A stretch of DNA of 64,000 nt from Paenibacillus sp. SYP-B3998 (GCF_010820665.1 NZ_JAAIKC010000005.1:186001-250000); one strand, 5' to 3'. Counted from the stretch's first letter, positions 33,491 through 41,987 are shown. A program made the numbers and translations. Notes: generated from the sequence alone by a model not told the origin.

Positions 33491-35074
33491 ATGAGGAGGA
33501 GCTGTTACCCAGGAACCTATGCCCTTCATTATCAGGGGACGGATGAGCTCCACATCGAGAGTCAGACGACAGCGGAGCTTTCGGAGCGGGAGGGGTATAC
33601 ATTTGGCTTTGTCATGGACGAAATCGTGAGAGTAACCCTTGAAGATGAAACTCACCGCCGTACCGATAAGGTGCTGACAGGTGAGCTTTTCTTCGTTCCG
33701 CCCAACTGTCGATGCACACTGAAGAATCGAGAGACACATCGAGCCAGTATCATTCTGATCCGCTTCCAAAGCATACGGGCTCCTCAAGCACATGTGGAGA
33801 ATTCGCGTTCTGCTTCCTCGGAAACCTCCGGCTTCATGGAGATGACCGAGCTCCAACTGCACAGTTTTCGGATGCCTCATATTCGTCATTGGATTCCTGA
33901 TTTTCTGAGCGATTGCGGTCAACAGGATATTGCGCTTTATTACCAGCTTCAGTCTCACCTTTATATGATGGCGGCTTCGTTTGCCACATTCCTGCAAAGT
34001 CCTAAGCTGGTGGACGATAATTTAGTGGAATACGTGGAGCAGACCAAACAGTACATGCTTGAGCACTTTAATCAGACAATGGACATCGAAGAGATGGCGC
34101 GGTTGTCGGGTTCCAGCAGACGATTCTACCAAGCATTCAGAGGCATTACCGGTCTTAGTCCCCATAAGTTTGTGACGACTATCCGTTTGAACCGTTCTCT
34201 GGGTCTGTTAGGTAACGCACCTACATCGGTTATGGAAGTTGCTCATACAGTTGGCTATTCAGACGAGCTATATTTCAGCAGACTATTTAAGAAACATATG
34301 GGCCTTTCTCCCACAGAGTATATCAAGAACGCACAGGTACGGATTGCGAATCTATGTCTTATTTTCCACGGCGATTTGGCGGTACTCGGCATTACCCCCA
34401 AGGTTAGCTTGCCGAAAGACTGGTGGCAGGAGGAGGATATTGAGCCCTACATGGACCAGATTAGAAACTGTCAGCCTGACGTGATTTTAACGGGTCCGCT
34501 TCCAGACGAGTTATCCGAGAGACTTTCGCACATAGCGCCAGTCACCACAATCCGATGGCATCAATATAGCTGGAAAGAAACTCTGCTGATCATTGCCGAG
34601 CTAATCGGCTTATCGAGCGTGGCCCAACGATGGCTTAGCTATTTTGATATGAAGGTAGAAAATGCGCGAGAACATATTCGCGAGCACCTCGGTGGTAAGC
34701 CCTTTTTACTTGTTAGCGCCTTTGAAGAGCACTGTAGAGTGTATGGATTGACGAATAAGAAGATGAAAGACTTGTTCTACGATGAGTTACAGCTAACACC
34801 TCCTAAACCAGCAGAGCAAATTTCTTTCCTCGATACTTATACGCTGAGTGAGGTGGCTTCTCTGGACTGTGACAACGTGCTCTTCTTCGTGTCGACTTCT
34901 TTGACGAATGAATATTGTATAAACCTTGAAGAATCCTGGAGACGCCTCAAAAGAGAGCGCAGCAACGAGCAGCAGCAATGCTTGCTGATTCGCCATCAAG
35001 GTCTTCTCACCTATAATGCGACGATGCACGATAGCTTAATTGATGAAACCGTCTATCACTTATTGTCTAAATGA
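33491..35074 (+). CDS. Btr-like AraC regulator with siderophore-binding domain
   Basis: A 527-residue fusion regulator. An N-terminal cupin-like ligand region (to about 150) precedes an AraC helix-turn-helix pair (about 165-270: MDIEEMARLSGSSRRFYQAFR, MEVAHTVGYSDELYFSRLFKK). The C-terminal half is a FeuA/FhuD-type periplasmic-binding fold kept in the cytoplasm (LAVLGITPKVSLPKDWW, IRNCQPDVILTGPL). The same layout in Bacillus Btr senses an imported siderophore and activates its transporter. ATG 33491 follows AAGGAGG by 11 bases. The YclNOPQ-like operon downstream is the probable target, and Fur represses the regulator itself. Confidence 0.85.
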   Translation: MRRSCYPGTYALHYQGTDELHIESQTTAELSEREGYTFGFVMDEIVRVTLEDETHRRTDKVLTGELFFVPPNCRCTLKNRETHRASIILIRFQSIRAPQAHVENSRSASSETSGFMEMTELQLHSFRMPHIRHWIPDFLSDCGQQDIALYYQLQSHLYMMAASFATFLQSPKLVDDNLVEYVEQTKQYMLEHFNQTMDIEEMARLSGSSRRFYQAFRGITGLSPHKFVTTIRLNRSLGLLGNAPTSVMEVAHTVGYSDELYFSRLFKKHMGLSPTEYIKNAQVRIANLCLIFHGDLAVLGITPKVSLPKDWWQEEDIEPYMDQIRNCQPDVILTGPLPDELSERLSHIAPVTTIRWHQYSWKETLLIIAELIGLSSVAQRWLSYFDMKVENAREHIREHLGGKPFLLVSAFEEHCRVYGLTNKKMKDLFYDELQLTPPKPAEQISFLDTYTLSEVASLDCDNVLFFVSTSLTNEYCINLEESWRRLKRERSNEQQQCLLIRHQGLLTYNATMHDSLIDETVYHLLSK

Positions 35075-35153
35075 TGACAGCGAGGGAAAATCCATATCAA
35101 ATACAGAAAAGTCCATTCACGTACCCCGACATTCATGTAAAAATAGGAATCGT

Positions 35154-35168
35154 TGATAACCATTCTCA
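35154..35168. promoter_or_regulatory. Fur-like box before the nitroreductase
   Basis: TGATAACCATTCTCA matches 12 of 14 fixed consensus positions and lies 37 bp upstream of the start codon. Confidence 0.55.
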
Positions 35169-35204
35169 CTAATGTTGGGCACGTGATGCCAGATAGGAGG
35201 ACGC

Positions 35205-35765
35205 ATGGAATTAGTACAACTTTTGAAAGCACGACGTTCTGTCCACGCTTTTGAGGATCGACCTGTCTCTGTCGAGCTGGTTACGGAGCTTTTGGATACA
35301 GCGGTTTGGGTGCCCAATCATCGGCTGACACAGCCTTGGCGCTTTGTGATTATCCATGGAGAAGCGCGCGCTAAGCTTGCGGAAATAGTTCGTAAACAGA
35401 GGGAAGCGAATGAGTCAGATCCAGTTAAAGCGAAAGAAATTGGACAGAAATTTTATGATAAATTCATGTCGGTTCCGATGTTTCTAGCCGTCGTGATGGC
35501 GGAAAACACGCATCCTGTTGTATGGGAAGAGGATTATGCGTCTACGAGCTGTCTGATTCACAATTTCAGTCTGCTGGCTTGGGAGCAAGGTATTGGCTTG
35601 GTTTGGGAAACGTACCCCCTGCTGCATGTCGCTGAATTCCGCGAGGCCTTTGGCGTTAAGCCAGGTGAGAAAATTGTTGGCAGCCTACACGTAGGCTATC
35701 CGAAGAAAGTTCCTCCGGTACAGGCGCGCAAAGCGGCAAGTGAACTTTTGACGATCATTGAATAG
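35205..35765 (+). CDS. Nitroreductase-family FMN oxidoreductase
   Basis: A 186-residue protein of the nitroreductase (NfsB/YdjA) fold. The N-terminal ARRSVHAFEDRPVS motif contacts FMN, LDTAVWVPNHRLTQPWRFVII follows, and GEKIVGSLHVGYPKK is near the C-terminus. AGGAGG sits 5 bases before the ATG. It is placed between a siderophore regulator and a siderophore permease, each preceded by a Fur-like box. It may therefore supply reducing power to release iron from ferric siderophore, though a general detoxification role cannot be excluded. Confidence 0.85.
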   Translation: MELVQLLKARRSVHAFEDRPVSVELVTELLDTAVWVPNHRLTQPWRFVIIHGEARAKLAEIVRKQREANESDPVKAKEIGQKFYDKFMSVPMFLAVVMAENTHPVVWEEDYASTSCLIHNFSLLAWEQGIGLVWETYPLLHVAEFREAFGVKPGEKIVGSLHVGYPKKVPPVQARKAASELLTIIE

Positions 35766-35788
35766 CCCCTCTTTTTTTGAGTGATTAA

Positions 35789-35803
35789 TGAGAATGATAA
35801 TCT
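35789..35803. promoter_or_regulatory. Fur-like box before the siderophore transporter operon
   Basis: TGAGAATGATAATCT carries two overlapping GA(T/G)AAT hexamers and matches 11 of 14 fixed positions. It lies 31 bp before the first permease start. Confidence 0.55.
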
Positions 35804-35834
35804 TTACCACAACTTTGGAATGATAGGAACTGTT

Positions 35835-36788
35835 ATGAAAAAGAGATATTTAGTAATCGCTCTCCTTCTCCTATCCATCACCTCGGTTTTTATTGGAGTA
35901 AAGGGTATCTCACCCTTTGATTTGTTTCATTTAACCGAAGATCAAGCGCATATTTTGCTTGTCAGTCGGCTCCCTCGTTTGATTAGTATCGTTATCGCCG
36001 GGGTGAGTATGAGTGTGATCGGCCTTATTATGCAGCAGCTAAGCCGCAATAAGTTCGTATCGCCTACGACAGCGGGTACGATGGATAGCGCTCGATTAGG
36101 TATTCTTGTTGCTATGCTGTTGTTCGCGAATGCAACGCCAATGCAAAAGATCCTTGTGGCCTTTGTTTTTTCCTTAGCGGGGACTTACCTGTTTATGAAA
36201 ATCCTCGACCGCATTCGATTTAAGGATACGATTTATATTCCGCTCGTTGGCTTAATGTACGGAAGCGTCATTACGTCCATTTCAACCTTTTTCGCTTACA
36301 AATATAATCTCATTCAAAATATTTCTTCGTGGCTGCAAGGAAATTTCGCAACAGTCATGAAAGGTCGCTACGAGTTGCTGTACATCAGCGTTCCCATGCT
36401 TATCATCTCCTATGTGTATGCGAATCGCTTTACCATTGCCGGTATGGGCGAAGATTTTGCCACGAACCTCGGTCTCAAATATCGTCAGATCGTGAACATT
36501 GGCTTGGTCATCATAGCCGTTGTGGCTTCCGTGAATATTTTGAGCATCGGCATTATCCCTTTTCTCGGGTTGATTATTCCGAACATCGTCTCTCTCTATC
36601 AGGGAGATAACTTGAAGAAAATTGTCCCGCATACTGCTCTCTTAGGAGCTGTATTCGTATTGTTCTGCGACATTCTGGGTCGCGTGGTCATTTATCCGTA
36701 TGAAATTCCGATTGGCTTAACCGTTGGAATTCTTGGGAGTGCCATTTTTATTTACTTGCTGATGAGGAGAAAGGCTTATGACGTTTAG
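35835..36788 (+). CDS. yclN: Iron-siderophore ABC permease 1 (YclN-like)
   Basis: A 317-residue FecCD-family permease with about nine helices. RLPRLISIVIAGVSMSVIGLIMQQLSRNKFVSP is the family hallmark near residues 45-77. ATG 35835 is chosen (AGGAAC upstream); ATG 35820 is an alternative. It forms a heterodimer with the next gene and overlaps it by 11 bases. The order permease, permease, ATPase, binding protein and the sequence style match the petrobactin-type YclNOPQ/FatDCEB importers. Confidence 0.88.
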   Translation: MKKRYLVIALLLLSITSVFIGVKGISPFDLFHLTEDQAHILLVSRLPRLISIVIAGVSMSVIGLIMQQLSRNKFVSPTTAGTMDSARLGILVAMLLFANATPMQKILVAFVFSLAGTYLFMKILDRIRFKDTIYIPLVGLMYGSVITSISTFFAYKYNLIQNISSWLQGNFATVMKGRYELLYISVPMLIISYVYANRFTIAGMGEDFATNLGLKYRQIVNIGLVIIAVVASVNILSIGIIPFLGLIIPNIVSLYQGDNLKKIVPHTALLGAVFVLFCDILGRVVIYPYEIPIGLTVGILGSAIFIYLLMRRKAYDV

Positions 36789-37725
36789 ATTCAAGCTGAG
36801 CCTGCTCGCCATCATTGCCGCTGGTTTAGCGGCTGCCTTCCTAACCCTGAATGCAGGAGGGAATTGGGACTACGTGCTCCCCAGAAGAGGCGTTAAAGTT
36901 CTGAGTATTATCTTGACTGGTGCAGCCATTGCCTACTCGACGATTCTGTTTCAAACCATTACGAATAACCGCATTCTCACTCCGAGCATTATCGGGCTGG
37001 ATGCTTTGTATATGCTTATTCAGACGACGGTTATTTTCTTGCTTGGCTCGAAAAGTATACTTGCTGCCAATGTGAATGTGAACTTCATGATCACAGTAGG
37101 CATCATGACGCTATTCTCCTTGCTGCTTTATAAGCTTTTGTTCCAAAGGGAAGGACGCAATCTGTACTTCCTGCTGCTTTTTGGTATTATTCTCGGCACT
37201 TTTTTCGGCAGCTTTACGACGTTTATGGAGGTTCTCATTGATCCTAATGAGTTTGCTATTTTGCAAAGCCGATCGTTCGCTAGCTTTAACACAGTGAACA
37301 GCAAACTGCTGCTCATCTCCGTTATCGGGGTTGTGTTGGTAGGGCTCTACAGCTTGAAGTTCATCAAATATTTGGATGTCATTTCGCTCGGTAAAGATCA
37401 CGCGGTTAACCTCGGTGTGCCTTACGAACACGTAGTGAAACGACTGCTCATTATTATCTCGGTTCTCGTCTCCATCGCGACAGCGTTGGTTGGACCCATC
37501 ACGTTCTTGGGCTTGCTTGTGGCCAACCTCTCCTACCAGTTTATGAAAACGCATCGGCATCGTTATCTGCTCCCCGGCTCCATGCTTATTTGTATCGTTG
37601 CGTTGGTTGGTGGCCAATTGATTGTGGAACGCATATTCACCTTCTCAACGCCACTAGCGGTCATTATTAATTTCATCGGGGGCGTTTACTTCTTATACCT
37701 GCTGCTAAGGGAGAATAAGTCATGA
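36778..37725 (+). CDS. yclO: Iron-siderophore ABC permease 2 (YclO-like)
   Basis: A 315-residue FecCD-family permease. RRGVKVLSIILTGAAIAYSTILFQTITNN is the second-subunit version of the family motif, and LGVPYEHVVKRLLIIISVLVSIATALVGPITFLGL matches YclO-like proteins. GAGGAGAAAGG precedes the ATG. Four bases overlap the ATPase gene (ATGA). Together with the preceding protein it forms the transmembrane channel. Confidence 0.88.
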   Translation: MTFRFKLSLLAIIAAGLAAAFLTLNAGGNWDYVLPRRGVKVLSIILTGAAIAYSTILFQTITNNRILTPSIIGLDALYMLIQTTVIFLLGSKSILAANVNVNFMITVGIMTLFSLLLYKLLFQREGRNLYFLLLFGIILGTFFGSFTTFMEVLIDPNEFAILQSRSFASFNTVNSKLLLISVIGVVLVGLYSLKFIKYLDVISLGKDHAVNLGVPYEHVVKRLLIIISVLVSIATALVGPITFLGLLVANLSYQFMKTHRHRYLLPGSMLICIVALVGGQLIVERIFTFSTPLAVIINFIGGVYFLYLLLRENKS

Positions 37726-38480
37726 TCGAAGTCAGACATGTGTCCAAATCCTACGGAAACAAACCCGTTGTGGATGATGTATCTATCCGAATCGCCAAAG
37801 GCCAAATTACTTCCTTTATCGGACCTAACGGTGCTGGCAAAAGCACACTTCTATCTATGATAAGCCGACTCATTGCCAAAGATAGCGGTGAAATCTTGAT
37901 TGATGGTGAGGATGTTACTAAAAGTAAAAGCCAAGAGTTAGCTAAGAAAATATCGATTCTCAAGCAATCGAATCATATTAATGTGCGGTTGACCGTGCGA
38001 GATTTAGTCAGCTTCGGAAGGTTTCCTTATTCACAAGGAAAGCTGACCAAAGAGGACTGGGAATTTGTAGACGAAGCCATACGGTATATGGAACTTGGGG
38101 ACATGCAGCACAAGTATTTGGATCAATTGAGCGGCGGTCAAAATCAACGAGCTTATATCGCGATGGTTATTGCGCAGAACACGGAGTATATTTTGCTTGA
38201 TGAGCCGTTGAATAACTTGGACATGAAGCACTCTGTGCAAATCATGAAGGTGCTGCGCCGATTAGCCGACGAGCTTGGCAAAACGGTCATCATTGTGATC
38301 CATGACATCAATTTTGCTTCTTGCTATTCCGACTATATCGTAGCACTCAAGGACGGCAAAGTCATCAAAGAAGGCCCCACCGACGTCATTATTGAGCGGT
38401 CTGTTTTGCAGGACATTTATGACATGGACATTCAGATTCAAGAGATTAATGGTAACAAGATATGTGTGTATTTTGCCTAA
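37722..38480 (+). CDS. yclP: Iron-siderophore ABC transporter ATPase (YclP-like)
   Basis: A 252-residue FepC-type ATPase: Walker A GPNGAGKST, Q loop ILKQSNHIN, signature LSGGQNQRAYIAMVIAQ, Walker B YILLDEPLNNLD and switch His in VIVIHDINFA. The NQN variation in the signature is common in this subgroup. It energises the two permeases and ends 60 bases before the binding-protein gene. Confidence 0.92.
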   Translation: MIEVRHVSKSYGNKPVVDDVSIRIAKGQITSFIGPNGAGKSTLLSMISRLIAKDSGEILIDGEDVTKSKSQELAKKISILKQSNHINVRLTVRDLVSFGRFPYSQGKLTKEDWEFVDEAIRYMELGDMQHKYLDQLSGGQNQRAYIAMVIAQNTEYILLDEPLNNLDMKHSVQIMKVLRRLADELGKTVIIVIHDINFASCYSDYIVALKDGKVIKEGPTDVIIERSVLQDIYDMDIQIQEINGNKICVYFA

Positions 38481-38540
38481 TGGATTTCCATGTGAGTCTT
38501 CTCTCGTAAAAAACATAAAAAAATTAAAGAGGTGCCTAAG

Positions 38541-39542
38541 ATGAGTAAGAAATTATCTATGCTAGTATTTACGATTATTATGGCTATGTTTGTTGCCGCA
38601 TGCGGCAACGGCAGCAAGACAAGCACAGAGACAACGAAGCCAGCAGCGAGCCCGCAAGCGTCTGCAGCGGCAACAACAGCCGCATCTGCAACGCCAGCAG
38701 CACCGACTGAAATAACGATTAAGCATAAATTGGGCGAAACAAAAGTAAAAACAAGCCCGAAAAAAGTCGTTGTTTTCGACTACGGCGTATTGGATTCACT
38801 CGATCGTCTGGGTGTTGAAGTCGCAGGTGTTCCGCAAGCGAACCTGCCATCCTACTTGGATAAATATAAAGACGCTAAATACATCAACGCGGGGACACTT
38901 TTCGAGCCGGATTTCGAGAAAATCAACGCAATGAAAGCAGATTTGATCATCATTTCCGGACGTGCTGAAAAGGCCTATCCTGAACTTGCCAAAATTGCTC
39001 CAACCATCTTTATGGGTGTCGATAATACGAAATACATGGCGTCTTTCACAGAAAATGCTGAAACTTTAGGTAAAATCTTCGCTAAAGAAGCAGCAGCGAA
39101 AACAGAAGTAACCAAAGTTCAAGAAGCAGCGAAACAATTGCAAACGAAAGTGTCAGCAAGTGGTAAAAATGCACTTATCGTGCTCGTCCAAGATACAGCG
39201 CTTAGTGCGTATGGCGCAGGTTCCCGTTTTGGTATTATTCATGATGCTTTCGGTTTCAAGCCCGTTGATCCCAAAATCGAAGTTTCCACACACGGACAAA
39301 ATATTTCTAACGAATACATTCTGGAGAAAAACCCAGACTACTTATTCGTAGTAGACCGTGGTAAAGCGGTAGATGGTAAATCTACAGGTAAACAAACGAT
39401 TGAAAACGAAATCGTGAAGAAAACGAATGCTTTCAAAAATGGGAACATCGTTTACCTTGATCCTAACTTCTGGTACCTCTCCGGCGGCGGTTTAATCTCT
39501 GTTGAAGGTATGGTTAAAGAAGTAGCGGCAAGCGTGAAATAA
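38541..39542 (+). CDS. yclQ: Iron-siderophore binding lipoprotein (YclQ-like)
   Basis: A 333-residue lipoprotein with lipobox VAAC (lipid Cys near 20), then an Ala/Thr/Pro-rich linker of about 40 residues and a class III binding fold (VVVFDYGVLDSLDRLGVEVAGVPQ, DLIIISGRAEKAYPELAKIAPTIFMGVD, WYLSGGGLISVEGMV). The conserved aromatic and Arg residues for catecholate ligands are plausible (SGR, SRFG). ATG 38541 follows AGAGGTG. The ligand is probably a petrobactin-like or other catecholate siderophore. Confidence 0.9.
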   Translation: MSKKLSMLVFTIIMAMFVAACGNGSKTSTETTKPAASPQASAAATTAASATPAAPTEITIKHKLGETKVKTSPKKVVVFDYGVLDSLDRLGVEVAGVPQANLPSYLDKYKDAKYINAGTLFEPDFEKINAMKADLIIISGRAEKAYPELAKIAPTIFMGVDNTKYMASFTENAETLGKIFAKEAAAKTEVTKVQEAAKQLQTKVSASGKNALIVLVQDTALSAYGAGSRFGIIHDAFGFKPVDPKIEVSTHGQNISNEYILEKNPDYLFVVDRGKAVDGKSTGKQTIENEIVKKTNAFKNGNIVYLDPNFWYLSGGGLISVEGMVKEVAASVK

Positions 39543-39575
39543 AGGGCATTCGCTAGCGAATTGCTTCTAAATCTA

Positions 39576-39624
39576 AAAAGGAACCTCCAAGACCATTGTA
39601 AAGTGGAATTGGAGGTTCTTTTTA
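39576..39624 (+). terminator. Terminator of the siderophore operon
   Basis: GAACCTCCAA (39581-39590) pairs with TTGGAGGTTC (39609-39618) and is followed by five T. A flanking TTCGCTAGCGAA palindrome is at 39549-39560. Confidence 0.75.
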
Positions 39625-39659
39625 GATTGACTTTTAAATGTAAAAACTTTATTTTTTGA

Positions 39660-39671
39660 TTAAACAACCAA
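39660..39671. repeat. Inverted motif upstream of the ArsR gene
   Basis: TTAAACAACCAA; its exact reverse complement occurs downstream of the gene at 40114-40125. Both copies are next to AT-rich AATAATTA tracts, as expected for ArsR operators. Confidence 0.5.
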
Positions 39672-39714
39672 ATAATTAGTTATATGATTATAAAGGGACG
39701 CGGAGACGATAAGA

Positions 39715-40065
39715 ATGGAATCGAAGGATACCTCTCAACTTGAGGTTAAAGTACATCAGCAATTGAGAGATTGCAGCGAAATATTTCTCGCCTTAGCTGA
39801 TCCTGTCCGTCATGATATCATCATGATGTTGACGAGGCATGACACGCTGAACGTTGCTCAAATTGTAGAACGTTCGCCAATGTCCAGATCAGCCATTTCG
39901 CACCACTTGAAAATTTTGCGGCAAGCAGGATTGATTTCATCAAACAAAATAGGCACTGAAATATTTTATAGTTTAGATATTGAGTCCTCCGTATTGCAAC
40001 TGAAGGCTTTTATAGAAACAACGGAGCAAATCATTGAATTGAAGAGCGTACACGAGGCTGAATAA
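39715..40065 (+). CDS. ArsR-family regulator
   Basis: A 116-residue winged-helix repressor: FLALADPVRHDIIMMLTRHD, then the recognition helix region SPMSRSAISHHLKILRQAGLI. The metal-binding CxC of classical ArsR/SmtB is absent; a single Cys occurs at position about 20, so it may sense something other than a soft metal. It is flanked by inverted copies of a 12-bp motif and followed by a duplicate operator-like region. Confidence 0.82.
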   Translation: MESKDTSQLEVKVHQQLRDCSEIFLALADPVRHDIIMMLTRHDTLNVAQIVERSPMSRSAISHHLKILRQAGLISSNKIGTEIFYSLDIESSVLQLKAFIETTEQIIELKSVHEAE

Positions 40066-40087
40066 GCCTCCATTTATTGTTATAAAT

Positions 40088-40125
40088 AACTAAATAATTA
40101 ATCATTTAGTTGATTGGTTGTTTAA
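40088..40125. promoter_or_regulatory. Operator-like region downstream of the ArsR gene
   Basis: AACTAAAT (40088-40095) and ATTTAGTT (40104-40111) form a perfect inverted repeat, followed by TTGGTTGTTTAA (40114-40125), the mirror of the upstream motif. A ribosome site AGGAGG follows at 40137. Confidence 0.5.
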
Positions 40126-40147
40126 ATATAAATTATAGGAGGTTAGC

Positions 40148-40225
40148 GTGCGGCTTTCAGAATTGGCTTCTGACGCAAGCTCCTCGTATTTTCCCGAGGC
40201 AATTCGTTACTGCTTTCACACGTAA
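40148..40225 (+). CDS. 25-codon open frame behind the ArsR-type operator
   Basis: AGGAGG (40137-40142) is followed five bases later by GTG 40148, opening 25 codons (MRLSELASDASSSYFPEA...) and ending in TAA. The site is well formed but the product is short and unfamiliar. It could be a real micropeptide, a leader, or the truncated start of a lost ArsR target. Confidence 0.2.
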   Translation: MRLSELASDASSSYFPEAIRYCFHT

Positions 40226-40273
40226 GGTAATTGAACAACGACAATGATCAAATGCTCATTAGAATTTTAGGCT

Positions 40274-40319
40274 AAAAAGCGACAGCCCCCTGTTACTTTC
40301 ATCAGGTGGTCTGTCGCTT
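40274..40319 (-). terminator. Terminator of the amidohydrolase gene
   Basis: AAGCGACAG (40277-40285) is complementary to CTGTCGCTT (40311-40319). On the minus strand the stem is followed by five T. It can also act weakly on the + strand. Confidence 0.6.
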
Positions 40320-40444
40320 GGTTTTGTTTTAGCTTTGTTTGACTTGATGTTTTATGAAAACATGCGCGTTAGGAGCTTATTAACTGGGGCAACGTGATGT
40401 CATCTTGCTGGGCAGAACGCGAGTAGGAGTTCTTGCCCCTTTTC

Positions 40445-41779
40445 TTAGCGAAGGTTCGCCCGTTTGAGCAATCGTTGAATGGAGCGGTTCGCTTCCGGTA
40501 GAACGATGTCCTTGTCAACCGTCCGCATGATTCGGTTTTCCATAACAATCTTCCCGTTGATGATTGTCGTCTCCACATCGGCGCGTGTCGCGGAATATAC
40601 GATACGAGAGATTGGATCGACATCAAAGGAGGGATAGACATGGAAATTGTTCAGGTCGAGGATGGCCAGGTCAGCTTTCTTGCCGACTTCTAGACTGCCA
40701 ATGTCCTTTTCCATACCTACTGCTTTAGCGCCTCCGATGGTCGCCATGCGGAATACGGTTCTCGCGTCCATCGCGGTTGGGCCGTGAATTGGCTTTTGGA
40801 TCAGCGCAGCCAAGCGCATTTCGTTAAACATGTCGAGATTGTTGTTGCACGGTGCTCCATCTGCTCCCAAGCTGACGGAAATATCAAGCTTCAGCATGTC
40901 TGGCGTTTCCGCGATTCCCGAAGCCAACTTTAAGTTCGAGCCCGGGCAGTGGCTGACATGGACGCCTCGGTCATGAATAATTCGTTTTTCTTCCTCGTCA
41001 AGCCAGATACAGTGAGCTAGAATGAGGCGTTCGTTCGCCAAGCCGAGGTGATCGAGGTAAACGACGTTGCGCATGCCGGTTTCGGCCTGCACGATTTCAA
41101 TCTCACCAAGATTTTCGGATGCGTGCGTGTGCACCTTCACCTTGTACTGCTCCGATAAGTTTCGTACTTCTCGCAGCAGCTCTTCCGTACAGGAAATAAC
41201 GAACCTTGGAGAGAACGCATATTGAATGCGTCCGTCATCGTGTCCGTTCCATTTTTCGAGTAAATCGACGCTTTGTTGAAGCGAATCGGATGTTTTCTCC
41301 TGTAATGGAAAGGGAACTTCATCTCCTTTATCCATCATAACCTTGCCAGATAAAGCTCGAATGCCGCTCTCGGCAATGGCTTGGAAAGCATGGTCGGTAT
41401 GATGCACAGTTTCCATATCCACGATTGTCGTCGTGCCGCTTTGAATCAACTCGCCGATACCGAGCATAGCGGAATAATAGATGGATTCCTCATCGTGGGA
41501 GGCTTCTAGCGGCCAAATGCGTTTTTTTAACCAATCGAGCAACTCCAGATCGTCCCCTTTGCCGCGGAACAAGGTCTGGCATAAATGAATGTGAGTTTGA
41601 ATGAAGCCTGGGATAATCGTGCGGTTTGTAGCATCAATGATTTTGTCCACTTGCGGTGGGTTCAAATCAGGGCCGATTGCCGAGATTCGGTCATTTTCGA
41701 TAAAGATATCGCCTGTAAGGATGTCCCCATCGCCGTTCATTGTAATAATTTCCGCGTTTCTAATTAATAAATTTGCCAT
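40445..41779 (-). CDS. Amidohydrolase/deaminase (TRZ/ATZ, deoxyadenosine- or guanine-deaminase-like)
   Basis: A 444-residue metal-dependent amidohydrolase. The N-terminal H63-x-H65 (TIIPGFIQTHIHL), the middle HTHASEN and AHCIWLD, and the metal Asp in SLGADGAPCNNNLDMF are visible. NEMRLAALIQK after that motif is characteristic of the TrzA/AtzB and 5'-deoxyadenosine/S-adenosylhomocysteine deaminase group. The ATG at 41779 follows AGGAGG by nine bases. A guanine-class purine riboswitch precedes it, so its substrate is probably a purine base or purine-like compound such as guanine, with deamination as the reaction. It is a single gene with its own terminator. Confidence 0.8.
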   Translation of the reverse strand: MANLLIRNAEIITMNGDGDILTGDIFIENDRISAIGPDLNPPQVDKIIDATNRTIIPGFIQTHIHLCQTLFRGKGDDLELLDWLKKRIWPLEASHDEESIYYSAMLGIGELIQSGTTTIVDMETVHHTDHAFQAIAESGIRALSGKVMMDKGDEVPFPLQEKTSDSLQQSVDLLEKWNGHDDGRIQYAFSPRFVISCTEELLREVRNLSEQYKVKVHTHASENLGEIEIVQAETGMRNVVYLDHLGLANERLILAHCIWLDEEEKRIIHDRGVHVSHCPGSNLKLASGIAETPDMLKLDISVSLGADGAPCNNNLDMFNEMRLAALIQKPIHGPTAMDARTVFRMATIGGAKAVGMEKDIGSLEVGKKADLAILDLNNFHVYPSFDVDPISRIVYSATRADVETTIINGKIVMENRIMRTVDKDIVLPEANRSIQRLLKRANLR

Positions 41780-41830
41780 CAAATGAAACCTCCTATTTCC
41801 TATCCCTTATTAGTATGGTTCTCAAGACAT

Positions 41831-41882
41831 AAAAAAACTAGCTATGAAAAATATGCTTGAGACGCACATTTTTCGTAGCTAG
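41831..41882 (-). terminator. Riboswitch terminator overlapping the aptamer
   Basis: Read on the minus strand, CTAGCTA, one mismatch, then GAAAAATGTGC pair with GCATATTTTTC and TAGCTAG around a GTCTCAA loop, followed by seven T (41837-41831). The 5' arm contains the last base pairs of P3 and the whole 3' strand of P1 of the aptamer. Confidence 0.75.
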
Positions 41883-41937
41883 AAATTTACGGTTTCTAAG
41901 TAGAGACCCTTAATCCAATTATTAAGGTTATACGAAA
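41871..41937 (-). promoter_or_regulatory. Guanine-class purine riboswitch aptamer
   Basis: On the minus strand: P1 TTTCGTA/TACGAAA, the J1/2 bases TAA, P2 CCTTAAT/ATTAAGG with a loop ending GG, J2/3 GTCTCTAC, P3 around the CCGTAAA loop, and J3/1. These are the conserved purine aptamer elements. The ligand-pairing base before TAC is C (C74 type), predicting guanine or hypoxanthine recognition rather than adenine. P1 shares its 3' strand with a terminator, so ligand binding should prevent termination. Confidence 0.8.
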
Positions 41938-41958
41938 TAGTTGTATTCAGTTACTTCT

Positions 41959-41987
41959 AGCGTAAACGGGACGAGAAAAAATGTCAA
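41959..41987 (-). promoter_or_regulatory. Promoter of the riboswitch transcript
   Basis: TTGACA (41987-41982 on the minus strand), a 17-bp spacer and a poor -10 TACGCT (41964-41959). Transcription would start just ahead of the aptamer. Confidence 0.4.
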
